A model generated the notes under the pieces. The model saw nothing but the letters and a program-made list of their open reading frames with translations. It made no database searches and was not told the origin of the DNA. Below, one piece after another: positions 54,373 through 61,523 of a stretch of DNA of 64,000 bases; within the stretch, counting starts at the first letter, position 1; each line of letters starts with the position of its first letter. This stretch comes from Nitrosospira sp. Nsp2 (GTDB taxonomy: Bacteria > Pseudomonadota > Gammaproteobacteria > Burkholderiales > Nitrosomonadaceae). Made by a program: the position numbers and the translations under genes. The stretch covers positions 1-64,000 of the forward strand of contig NZ_QAOU01000008.1 of the NCBI RefSeq assembly GCF_003050965.1. The letters are read 5' to 3'.

Positions 54373-54494
54373 AGCACAGCAGGCTTTTTGAAAGGTGAGA
54401 CAACCGAAAAACAGCGCGGCAAGGCCACTTGCCGCGCGAGGATGATCGAAAAGACCCATCCTGGGTTTCTTGCAATGATTTAAGGAGAAGCTAA

Positions 54495-54959
54495 ATGGAC
54501 TTCGATAAAGAAAGAGCGGTTGCAGTATTGAACAGAATCATGGAACTGGAACTGGCTGGGGTGGTGCGGTACACGCACTATTCCTTGATGGTCTACGGCT
54601 ATAATCGGATCCCAGTTGTCGAATGGCTCCAGAAACAGGCCGAAGAGGGTCTGCTACATGCACACAGGGCGGGGGAACTGGTCACGCTGCTGGGCGGATA
54701 TCCGTCGTTGTCGATTGGCCCCCTGCTTGAGACTCACCATCATGACATTGGCGACATACTTAGGGAATCTTTGGCGCATGAAGGCGCATCATGCGCAGCC
54801 TACTATGAGCTTCTGGAACTGACCCAGGGTAAATCGGTACTGTTGGAAGATTACGCGCGGAGCCTGATCGTCGAAGAAGAGATGCATGCCGACGAGGTGA
54901 ATAAAATGCTACGCCGGACCGGTACCACTGGCGTATATGAAGCGCCTAAAGGCCGATAG
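54495..54959 (+). CDS. Ferritin-like / bacterioferritin-type protein
   Basis: A 154-residue four-helix protein of the ferritin-like superfamily, probably storing iron or protecting DNA and proteins from iron-driven oxidation. MDFDKERAVAVLNRIMELEL is followed by VVRYTHYSLMVYG, EEGLLHAHRAGE, ESLAHEGASCAAYYELLEL and IVEEEMHADEV, which supply the expected Glu and His ligands. The second-helix ligand spacing (ExxxH) differs from classical Bfr (ExxH), and the haem-binding Met of Bfr is not obvious. A GGAG Shine-Dalgarno precedes it. It differs clearly from the true bfr at 62.6 kb. Confidence 0.88.
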   Translation: MDFDKERAVAVLNRIMELELAGVVRYTHYSLMVYGYNRIPVVEWLQKQAEEGLLHAHRAGELVTLLGGYPSLSIGPLLETHHHDIGDILRESLAHEGASCAAYYELLELTQGKSVLLEDYARSLIVEEEMHADEVNKMLRRTGTTGVYEAPKGR

Positions 54960-55019
54960 GCGTTGATGGGAACGAGAGATCGCCGGTTTAACAAGTACCT
55001 GTATTAACGTAAAGCCGTG

Positions 55020-55238
55020 CTATTCGGCGGCTCTCATGTCGCTCTGCACCATTCCGCTTAACTGGATCATGAGATCTACTTCGCTTTCTTCTTCATCCAG
55101 GATCTGGCTGGATTCATACATTTTCATCAGGGAGCAAAGCGCGTCAACGTTGTTTAGATCAACCGAAGGGGAAGTACAGGAAGTATGGACGTCAATCTCG
55201 CTCAGATTCCGTCCTGCCTCTAGTCTGCTGATAGTCAT
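55020..55238 (-). CDS. Small acidic protein of unknown function (72 residues)
   Basis: I recognise no family. The protein starts MTISRLEAGRNLSEIDVHT and its C-terminal half is acidic and likely helical (LDEEESEVDLMIQLSGMV). A GGAGGG Shine-Dalgarno 8 bases before the ATG supports it. The ATG directly follows the stop of the 43-codon gene (TGAATG), implying coupled translation. It has no signal peptide or membrane helix and two cysteines. It is the last of three small genes read towards the convergent ferritin-like gene. Confidence 0.65.
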   Translation of the reverse strand: MTISRLEAGRNLSEIDVHTSCTSPSVDLNNVDALCSLMKMYESSQILDEEESEVDLMIQLSGMVQSDMRAAE

Positions 55239-55370
55239 TCAGAATCCCTCCGTAAAAGTGTTCCCGGGACCAGGTGTCGCCAGGGGCAGTATCACGCCCG
55301 GCGAAACAGTCAGCGTTGGCGAAAGATCCGGCAGAGGTCCGTATAGAAGCTGAAATTTAATACGCTCCAT
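55239..55370 (-). CDS. 43-residue small protein of unknown function
   Basis: Short frame from an ATG at 55370 to a TGA at 55239-55241. The N-terminus reads MERIKFQLLYGPLPDLSPTL, and the rest is rich in Pro, Gly, Thr and Val with no charged segment until the end. An AGGGTGA sequence about 4 bases before the ATG is a fair Shine-Dalgarno site. It starts 16 bases after the stop of the 89-residue gene and ends immediately before the 72-residue gene, so the three are packed as an operon. No family is recognised; only the packing and ribosome binding site argue that it is real. Confidence 0.5.
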   Translation of the reverse strand: MERIKFQLLYGPLPDLSPTLTVSPGVILPLATPGPGNTFTEGF

Positions 55371-55386
55371 CGCGTCACCCTATCCC

Positions 55387-55659
55387 TTATCCGAATCGTT
55401 TTTTCTTGCTTCTAGCCCACGGGGAGCCACGAACGATGGGCGGTTTAAGACCATCGACCTCATGGGGAGGGGCGGAGCCGTAGACGGACGACGACGCTTC
55501 AGCGGAATCAGGGACGCCTGCTTCGCCGACTGCGGGTGTTGGGTCAAGGCCGAAGCTTCGGCCGGGCTGTATGGCACGTCGTTGGACGCTGTCAGCGGCC
55601 TGAACAGGCTTCCGGAATTCCGACAGCAGCATTATTAACGCGGGTAGCTGGGATTTCAT
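55387..55659 (-). CDS. Small protein of unknown function (89 residues, basic tail)
   Basis: Begins MKSQLPALIMLLSEFRKPVQ with a perfect AGGAGG Shine-Dalgarno 4 bases before the ATG, one of the best ribosome binding sites in the window; an in-frame start 33 bases upstream lacks one. The N-terminal 20 residues are partly hydrophobic but not a clear signal peptide. The middle is Ser/Ala/Pro-rich and the C-terminus is strongly basic (GSPWARSKKKRFG). No family is recognised. It is the first of three packed small genes downstream of the AHL synthase unit, and a large inverted repeat lies just upstream. Confidence 0.6.
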   Translation of the reverse strand: MKSQLPALIMLLSEFRKPVQAADSVQRRAIQPGRSFGLDPTPAVGEAGVPDSAEASSSVYGSAPPHEVDGLKPPIVRGSPWARSKKKRFG

Positions 55660-55673
55660 GTTCCCTCCTAAGT

Positions 55674-55718
55674 GAACAGGTTTCGCCAGCACAATCTTGG
55701 TATTTCGCTGGCCTGTTC
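55674..55718 (-). repeat. Imperfect inverted repeat upstream of the small-gene operon
   Basis: GAACAG at 55674-55679 pairs with CTGTTC at 55713-55718, and GCCAGC at 55685-55690 pairs with GCTGGC at 55707-55712, with a small bulge on one side and a loop of 16 bases. It ends 6 bases before the AGGAGG site of the 89-residue gene. It could fold in the leader RNA or be an operator; no T tract follows, so a terminator is less likely. Confidence 0.6.
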
Positions 55719-55873
55719 AGGCTACCGGGAACACATGGCGTTCAGATGTAAGTTTTGTGAACGTTTTATAAATAATCGAGATGCTTGCCGGCATGAGTGC
55801 CCTGGTGATGAGGGGTAGGAGGCGAGCAGATGAGTTGTCTAGCTGGTGCTTCTGGTTCCCATTTCCTTTACGC

Positions 55874-56341
55874 TCAACCATTACTCCGGCGCCGGCCTGC
55901 ATATTCGAAAGTAATCGGCTCCAGCAACGGGCGCTCGCACTCCTCGCGCATCAATGCCGCGGTTTCGCCTAAAGCAATTTCACGCAGGCGGCAGCGCATG
56001 TTCAATACCCCATTGCCGGACTCAAAGATTCCACAGGTATGTTGCAGCGCTTCGTCGTGCCGATCACATTCTTCGTTGACTACCTGAGATCCGATATTGT
56101 TCATCACCGCTACAGGCAGATGCGGAAAACGCCGCCTTGCCTCCCGGATCCAGTGCAGGAGATTTACCTGTTGCGTGCAATCCTGAACCGCGCCATCCAC
56201 CAGTACCATATCGTAGGTTTTCAGATCTCGTTGCGGAAAATCCTCCAGCGAAATCCGCTCCAGTCTGTGCCTGGATTTATCCAGCAGCATTTGCAGAATT
56301 TGGCGCGTATCCTGTCTCTCACCCACCAGCAGGATATTCAC
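55874..56341 (-). CDS. Degenerate receiver-domain-like protein coupled to the AHL synthase
   Basis: A 155-residue protein with a response-regulator-like beginning: strand MNILLVGERQDTRQILQMLL and a second strand-plus-aspartate YDMVLVDGAVQD (Asp49). The acidic pair expected near residues 8-9 is reduced to one Glu, and no Thr/Ser plus Lys pair is visible in the later strands. Phosphorylation is therefore uncertain. No output domain is present; the last 50 residues are charged and unassigned. Its ATG overlaps the stop of the luxI-type gene (ATGA), so both are made from one message. The family assignment is tentative. Confidence 0.7.
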   Translation of the reverse strand: MNILLVGERQDTRQILQMLLDKSRHRLERISLEDFPQRDLKTYDMVLVDGAVQDCTQQVNLLHWIREARRRFPHLPVAVMNNIGSQVVNEECDRHDEALQHTCGIFESGNGVLNMRCRLREIALGETAALMREECERPLLEPITFEYAGRRRSNG

Positions 56342-56952
56342 GCTGCTTTCCTCTGCGCATTTTCTGGAAGCGTACCGAATAAGGCGAATTCTGTAATCTC
56401 GTCAATTTCGATGTAGCAAGCCACCGTCATCACCCGACCAATCTTGATCGGGGGACCCAGCCTTGAAACGTTGACTCCGAGCCTGCGTACCAATCTCTCT
56501 ACCGCAACGGTCGTCACGGTGACATAGCGCTTGATGCCGTTATGCTGGGCGAAGCGGAATAAGGTCTGCATCATCTTTACGGGAATTTCGCTGAAACCGA
56601 AACCGGCGCTTTCATACTTCGGTACCGTAACCGCGAAGCGGCTCAGCTCCCAGACATCGGATTGGTGCGGCGCGTGCTGTCCATGCAACAGTTGTGGAAA
56701 CGTGTCCCTCAGCATATTAGGGCCCATGGTCGGGAGTAGCCGCCAGCAGCCCAGCACCTCATCTTCGTCGCCTTTTGCAAGTACATAAATGGGATCAGCG
56801 TGGTCGAACTCGTCGTGTTCCATTCCATTATCCGTGGTGACCTCCCAGCCTAACCGATCGTGGAAAACTTCATGTCGCAGCCGGTACATTCCTGTCGCTG
56901 CCCGCTGATCCAAAGAACCATTCCCGTGTTGCGCAAGCATGATCTGTCCCAT
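56338..56952 (-). CDS. Acyl-homoserine-lactone synthase (LuxI family)
   Basis: Makes an acyl-homoserine-lactone signal from S-adenosylmethionine and acyl-ACP. The 204-residue protein carries the invariant LuxI residues in order: Arg26 and Phe30 (YRLRHEVF), Trp36, Glu45, Asp47 and Asp50 (MEHDEFD), Arg71 (CWRLLPT), Phe85, Glu102 and Arg105 (WELSRFAV). It resembles the synthase known from Nitrosospira multiformis. A start at the ATG four codons in (56940) is also possible. A lux box lies 66 bases upstream. No luxR is adjacent; the stop overlaps the receiver-like gene instead. The acyl chain cannot be predicted here. Confidence 0.93.
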   Translation of the reverse strand: MGQIMLAQHGNGSLDQRAATGMYRLRHEVFHDRLGWEVTTDNGMEHDEFDHADPIYVLAKGDEDEVLGCWRLLPTMGPNMLRDTFPQLLHGQHAPHQSDVWELSRFAVTVPKYESAGFGFSEIPVKMMQTLFRFAQHNGIKRYVTVTTVAVERLVRRLGVNVSRLGPPIKIGRVMTVACYIEIDEITEFALFGTLPENAQRKAA

Positions 56953-57017
56953 TTGTTTCGCATCCGTCGTTGGTTATGACGGTGCTATGAAACAACGGAA
57001 CGAGACCCCGGGGATAG

Positions 57018-57033
57018 CTGTAAAATCTTACAG
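57018..57033 (-). promoter_or_regulatory. Lux box upstream of the AHL synthase gene
   Basis: The sequence CTGTAAAATCTTACAG has the exact lux-box core arms CTGTA and TACAG separated by six bases. Over 20 bases (57016-57035) I count 15 matches to the Vibrio fischeri luxI box. Its near edge is 66 bases from the synthase ATG, a usual distance for LuxR-type activation. I could not identify a clear -10 box. Confidence 0.85.
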
Positions 57034-57050
57034 GAACAAATGCTGAGTAT

Positions 57051-57085
57051 CCTCTGAAACCGTTGCCTGTAGCAGGTTTCAGAGG
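57051..57085. repeat. Perfect 11-base inverted repeat behind the lux box
   Basis: CCTCTGAAACC (57051-57061) and GGTTTCAGAGG (57075-57085) are perfect complements around a 13-base loop. It lies 17 bases upstream of the lux box with respect to the synthase gene. There is no T tract on either side, so it looks more like an operator or an RNA hairpin than a classical terminator. Confidence 0.75.
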
Positions 57086-57606
57086 TTAGCAGCGTTAAGC
57101 TTCTCCCCGCTTTTTAAGGTGTAATTCCTCCCCAAAAATAGAAGTACTGTCGCTGGTTTCGCATTTCATCAGTAAAAATTCGCCCGGCGACAGACCTCAG
57201 AAGGATGCGTTCAAGACTCGGCAGTGACGTACCCTATCGCCGTGCTTTGTATATCCGCTTACATCGTGGGTAAATTGTGGTAGCCGGACCCGAGTGACTG
57301 GATCTCCGGGCCGCCAAGTGCGCGGACGCGCAAGCCCCGTATGGAAGGATCGAGCTGCCGCAGCGGCGCGCCCCGGCCAGCATTGCGTACCATGCTCTGC
57401 ACCCGGAACACTGCGACGTCCACGCAGCCATGGGTGAGGCTTACTTGATTGCAAGCTCCACAGACAAAATACTGCCTGGTTTTTTTTCGAAAAGAGGAAA
57501 TGGCCGGCGCAGCGAATTCGTACTTACGGTTGCCCTGCTGCACCCGGCGCCCTGCCGCGACGCCGGGGATGCAAGGCAACAGTGTACTTTCTGAAAAGTC
57601 TGTTTC

Positions 57607-59784
57607 TTAATTGAAATTGAAACGGATCGAACCGTACGCGCTAAGCGGGTCCCCAGGCAATGCACCGGCAAACGTCGCGTTGGTAAAGTAGGTCTTGTCC
57701 GTCAGGTTTCTGATATTGACCGCGAGATCCATTCTTTTTACCCGATAGGAAACCGCAGCATCAAAAACGACATAAGACGGCACCCTCAAAAGGTTCAGGC
57801 TATCGGCAAACGTATCGCCCTTGTACGTTACCCCGAAGCCGAATGTGAGACCGCGGGCCAAGCCGCTTTGGATCTGATAAGTACTCCATAAGTTGGCCGC
57901 GTGAGTAGCGACTCCAACAGGCCGCGTCCCGTAAACGCTTCCGGTGATGCCAAGAACGGCATTGGTAGCCACATTGAGCGCCAACGTCTCAGGATCCATC
58001 CATACGCCGCTACCGATAATATTCAAGCCCGCCAAAGGTCTGAAACCCAGCGAAAGTTCCACTCCCCTCGATCGATCCTTGCCATCCTGGGTAGCCTGCC
58101 CCCCCGAACCGGGCAAAATGACGAAGTAGTTGTTGCGGCTGGTTTGAAAAAGCGCCACGTTTAAATCGGCCTTGCCGTCCAGCAGAGAGGTTTTTGCGCC
58201 CACTTCTATCTGATCGGATGTTTCCGGGGCGCGGGAGACTGCCTGCGCTTCCGTGGCGAGATTAATAAACGCGCCGGTGCTGTAGCCGGCGTAAAACGCC
58301 AGATTTTCGGTGGGCTGGTATACACCCCCGGTTGAATAGGTTGTCAAGGATTTGGTCTGAACGATCTCGCGATAGCCGTAACTTCCCGATACCAGCTGAA
58401 ATCCCTTGTCGCTGTACTGTACCAGATCGTTTCTTATTCCGAGACGGAGCTTGAATTGCTTCGTCAAGTCTATCTGATCCTGCGCATAGAACGACGTTTG
58501 ATCGCTTGTAATCCTGCGATCAAAGATGGGCCTGCGCGTGAGTCCGTTCAAGGAGGTTTCTACATTTACAGGATTAAAAACATTGATGGACGATAAGGTG
58601 TAATCACCGCGCACCGTATTGATGTCCGTGTTCTTGTATTCAAATCCTCCCAAAAACGTGTGTTTAACCGGACCAGTGGTTGTTTTCCATATGAATTCGT
58701 TCTGCAATATGGTGTAACCCGCCCTATCGAATTGCTGACGCGCGTCACGCCCGGTCGACACACCGAGCGCATTCCCTTGATTGCCGCCGCCGTTTCGCAC
58801 GATCTCAAGGGTACGCGCATCGTATACGAATGCGGTACGCATGCTCAAGTCATCTGATATTGCCCAGTTATGGGTAAGTCCCAGGCGATTGATCGTATGG
58901 TCCGTCTTGTTGAACGGGCTGTAGTACCGGTTATTGCGCGACACATTGGCGATATTGGCATTGAAATCGAAAAGTATGCCGTAGTTATCCGGCTTGATCT
59001 TCATTTCCCGGTGATCGTAGTCAATCAGGAGCGTTTTATTGTCGGCCAACCGCCAGAGCAGGCTAGGGGACGCTTCAAAAACATTGCGTTCAAGCCCGCG
59101 AAATCCGTCGGTATGCTCAAGGTTGCCAATGGCGCGGCCGGCGAAACGCTGACCCAGAGGGCCCGTCAAATCGACAAACCCATTCCGGGTTCCGAAACTG
59201 CCAAGCATGGTGCCTGCAGTCAACTCGAACTGGTTTTGCGGCTTTTTGGTAATGATGTTCATGCTGCCCCCCGGTCCGGCAACACCGAACAGCGCTGACC
59301 CAGGCCCTTTCAATACTTCGATGCGGTCAACGTCATACATCGTGCGGAAGTAACTGTTTTGGGCAGACCCGTCCGGGATATCGTCGCGTAAAAAACTGAG
59401 GGAAAGACCGCGCGAAGTAAAACTGTTCCCGAACCCATACCCGCCTCCCATCAGCGGCTGAACACTGGGTACGTTGCGCATGGCATCGTTCATGGTGATG
59501 GCCCCTTGCTCCTTTAACACGCTGGCCGGCACGACGTCGACGGTAGCGGGGATATCGCGTAGTGGAGTATCGGTCTTGCTCCCTGTACGCGCTACATCCT
59601 CCAGCGTGCCGGGACGAACCCGGCCCGTGGTGACTTTTATCTCCGGCAAGGGGTTATGTTTTTCCTTGTCGACCCGGGTCTCCTGAGCAACCGCGCTTAA
59701 CGGCGTTGCCATTATCCCCAGATACAATAAGGTAATAGGGCCAATCCGTCGCGATCTGCGTTTGAAACTGCGAAAATGTTTCAC
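57607..59784 (-). CDS. TonB-dependent siderophore receptor
   Basis: Outer-membrane gated channel for a ferric siderophore or similar chelate. The 725-residue protein has a signal sequence (PITLLYLGIMATPLSAVAQE) and a possible TonB box EIKVTTGR. The plug domain reads IPATVDVVPASVL, NVPSVQPLMGG, SFTSRGLSLSF and RIEVLKGPGSALFGV. A beta-barrel follows, ending in the outer-membrane signature GSIRFNFN. The start codon is GTG with a weak purine-rich site upstream. It follows the PepSY-protein gene on the same strand after 167 bases. The ligand cannot be told from sequence, and I see no Fur box directly upstream. Confidence 0.93.
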   Translation of the reverse strand: MKHFRSFKRRSRRIGPITLLYLGIMATPLSAVAQETRVDKEKHNPLPEIKVTTGRVRPGTLEDVARTGSKTDTPLRDIPATVDVVPASVLKEQGAITMNDAMRNVPSVQPLMGGGYGFGNSFTSRGLSLSFLRDDIPDGSAQNSYFRTMYDVDRIEVLKGPGSALFGVAGPGGSMNIITKKPQNQFELTAGTMLGSFGTRNGFVDLTGPLGQRFAGRAIGNLEHTDGFRGLERNVFEASPSLLWRLADNKTLLIDYDHREMKIKPDNYGILFDFNANIANVSRNNRYYSPFNKTDHTINRLGLTHNWAISDDLSMRTAFVYDARTLEIVRNGGGNQGNALGVSTGRDARQQFDRAGYTILQNEFIWKTTTGPVKHTFLGGFEYKNTDINTVRGDYTLSSINVFNPVNVETSLNGLTRRPIFDRRITSDQTSFYAQDQIDLTKQFKLRLGIRNDLVQYSDKGFQLVSGSYGYREIVQTKSLTTYSTGGVYQPTENLAFYAGYSTGAFINLATEAQAVSRAPETSDQIEVGAKTSLLDGKADLNVALFQTSRNNYFVILPGSGGQATQDGKDRSRGVELSLGFRPLAGLNIIGSGVWMDPETLALNVATNAVLGITGSVYGTRPVGVATHAANLWSTYQIQSGLARGLTFGFGVTYKGDTFADSLNLLRVPSYVVFDAAVSYRVKRMDLAVNIRNLTDKTYFTNATFAGALPGDPLSAYGSIRFNFN

Positions 59785-59859
59785 TTGTAGTCTCTCTGTT
59801 GTTTTGTTGTGAGTTGGCTGGCTACAAGCGGAGGGCTTACTGGCTGGCTACGAACGCCT

Positions 59860-59881
59860 CTGCCCCGGTTGAGGGGGGCAG
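59860..59881. repeat. GC-rich hairpin between PepSY and TonB receptor genes
   Basis: CTGCCCC and GGGGCAG pair perfectly around an 8-base loop. No T tract follows on either strand. In the leftward transcript it would fold about 75 bases before the receptor start, where it might affect stability or relative expression. Short direct repeats of GGCTGGCTAC lie next to it (about 59812-59851). Confidence 0.5.
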
Positions 59882-59951
59882 GGACGGAAAAATTTTAGAT
59901 ATTTGCTCTTCGACCTCAGGATTGATGTTCAACTGTCGAAAAAAACTGCTT

Positions 59952-60707
59952 TCATGACAGCGACAGGGTCGTAAGCATCAGAATGGCTGACGCGGTGAGC
60001 GTCGTACCGATCAGTCCCGCAGCCACAAGCCGGGGTCCATGCAAGCGGCTCCATAGCAGCGTGCCGGTTATTGCCAGCACCAGTAAACCGCCAGCCAGCG
60101 TGTCGGTAAGCAATATCCAGGCATTCGACATACCGCTCCCTTTGTGAAAGTTGGCCAGTGTTGCCCAGGCATTGGCTTCCTTTTGCTCGATATGAGCCTC
60201 AGTATCGCCCTGCCAGTATTCGGCATTCAGGCTGAGATTGGGCGTGGTCAGCGTAACGCGCCAGTTCTCGGGTTGCACTATTTGACCGCCCCCCCAGGGC
60301 ACCGGCCCGCCCGGCTTCTTCTGGACGCGGGATTTGGCGTGCGGCAGTTTAAACTTCACGCGCAGCCATGCCTCCAACGCTTCGGCAGATTGCAGACTCG
60401 CGACGGGCGGAGCCACTACCTGGCGAGTTTCGTGCTGACTGGCAAGCGGGATTTTCATTTCATTGCGATGGTTCAACAGAATGCCCGAGGCGCCGAACAC
60501 CAAGCCAAGCACTGCGCCCCAGAGTCCTACCCACGCGTGTGTCCGCCGCAGCCAGACGAGAAAGCGGCCCCGCTTCATGCTAAGCGGCAGAAACAGATAC
60601 CCGCGTGGCTCGGCCGCCGGTGGCAGGCCACCGTTCTGCCCGCGAGCACGTTGCTCGGTTGCCTCAGTCGGCTCAGTTGGGCGGGCATGCGACTGAGACA
60701 TGCTCAT
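59952..60707 (-). CDS. PepSY-associated membrane protein, iron-uptake linked
   Basis: A 251-residue inner-membrane protein of the PepSY-TM type, commonly found beside TonB-dependent siderophore receptors, where related proteins are proposed to reduce ferric siderophores. A cytoplasmic, Pro/Glu-rich start is followed by the family motif LRRTHAWVGLWGAVLGLVFG, then ASGILLNHR. A periplasmic domain leads to HKGSGMSNAWILLTDTLAGG, then two more membrane helices. Its start overlaps the upstream stop by four bases (ATGA). With three to four helices it is at the small end of the family. Confidence 0.85.
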   Translation of the reverse strand: MSMSQSHARPTEPTEATEQRARGQNGGLPPAAEPRGYLFLPLSMKRGRFLVWLRRTHAWVGLWGAVLGLVFGASGILLNHRNEMKIPLASQHETRQVVAPPVASLQSAEALEAWLRVKFKLPHAKSRVQKKPGGPVPWGGGQIVQPENWRVTLTTPNLSLNAEYWQGDTEAHIEQKEANAWATLANFHKGSGMSNAWILLTDTLAGGLLVLAITGTLLWSRLHGPRLVAAGLIGTTLTASAILMLTTLSLS

Positions 60708-61351
60708 TTGTAAAGACTGAGCGTAACCTTGTGACTCTCTACCGCGTATGCCTTGCCCTCGAATTCACCTGGCTTATTCAGCTCATATTTGGCCTCGACG
60801 ACGTATAAGCCGGATTCCGGTGGCGAAAAAGAAGCTTCACCTTTCTCATCCGTACGCAAATGCTTCTCCCATCCACTGGGGGCGATAACAACAATCTCAG
60901 CCTTGGGCACGGGCTCCCCCTTGAAAGTCAGGCGCAGCAGGTTGCCGCTGGCCTGTAAATCGAGAGGCAAGCTGCCTCCGTTACCCAAACGCGCATACAG
61001 AAAGCGTCTCTGGACGGGCGCCGGAGCAGCACCCTCCTGAGGCTCGCGTATGGGCTGGCGGCGTGCCTGAACCAGTACCGTCGCGCCAGCCGGTAGCGAA
61101 AAGTGCGTATTTTCACGGCTTGGGCTGATCGTTTTTGCCGTTCCTGCCTGGTCGATGATCGTGGCCTCCGGGTCAACGATACTGTCGAGCCTTCCCGGTG
61201 AGGTTTCCCGCAGGTTCTCCGCATATTCGCCAAAATAAAGCTTGCTGGCCGGCGTTCCGCTCTCCAACCATAATGCATGGGCTCCAGCGTGAAGGCTGAG
61301 CGCACAGCCGAGGACGGCCGCAGTGCCGGAGACAAATGAGGCAAGTTTCAT
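60704..61351 (-). CDS. DUF4198-like periplasmic protein
   Basis: A 215-residue exported protein with signal MKLASFVSGTAAVLGCALSL ending near the Ala-His-Ala segment, then HALWLESG, typical of DUF4198 proteins often found with metal-uptake genes. The C-terminal half looks like an immunoglobulin-type beta domain (LTFKGEPVPKAEIVVIAPSG, ESGLYVVEAKYEL). No catalytic residues are evident. It is the first of three leftward genes with the PepSY protein (overlapping stop/start) and the TonB receptor, suggesting one uptake module. The function is inferred only from context. Confidence 0.75.
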   Translation of the reverse strand: MKLASFVSGTAAVLGCALSLHAGAHALWLESGTPASKLYFGEYAENLRETSPGRLDSIVDPEATIIDQAGTAKTISPSRENTHFSLPAGATVLVQARRQPIREPQEGAAPAPVQRRFLYARLGNGGSLPLDLQASGNLLRLTFKGEPVPKAEIVVIAPSGWEKHLRTDEKGEASFSPPESGLYVVEAKYELNKPGEFEGKAYAVESHKVTLSLYK

Positions 61352-61523
61352 GTTTTTCCTTTAGATTGATTTTTGGTTATTTATTTATAGACGCGTAGGA
61401 TAGTCGAAATGCACGAGCATTTGAGTCCGACAACAAGATCAGCGGACGCGTTTATATCATGCTTAAGGTTCATCGGCTAGGGTCTTTGGCTAGCAAACTG
61501 CGTTTTACCGGGACGAACGAGGG

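Larger units (their letters stand above)
56953..57606. other. Control region between AHL synthase and TonB receptor
   Basis: About 650 bases containing the lux box and the 11-base inverted repeat at the left. From 57100 to 57606 several leftward frames overlap (for example 57259-57579), but none has a ribosome binding site, family resemblance or consistent coding character. I see no gene in it. The right end lies downstream of the TonB receptor, though I find no strong terminator. Confidence 0.5.

Noticed and set aside
57197-57671. Several overlapping leftward frames downstream of the TonB receptor
   Set aside because: Mutually overlapping, no ribosome binding sites, no family match; GC-rich chance frames are the simpler reading.
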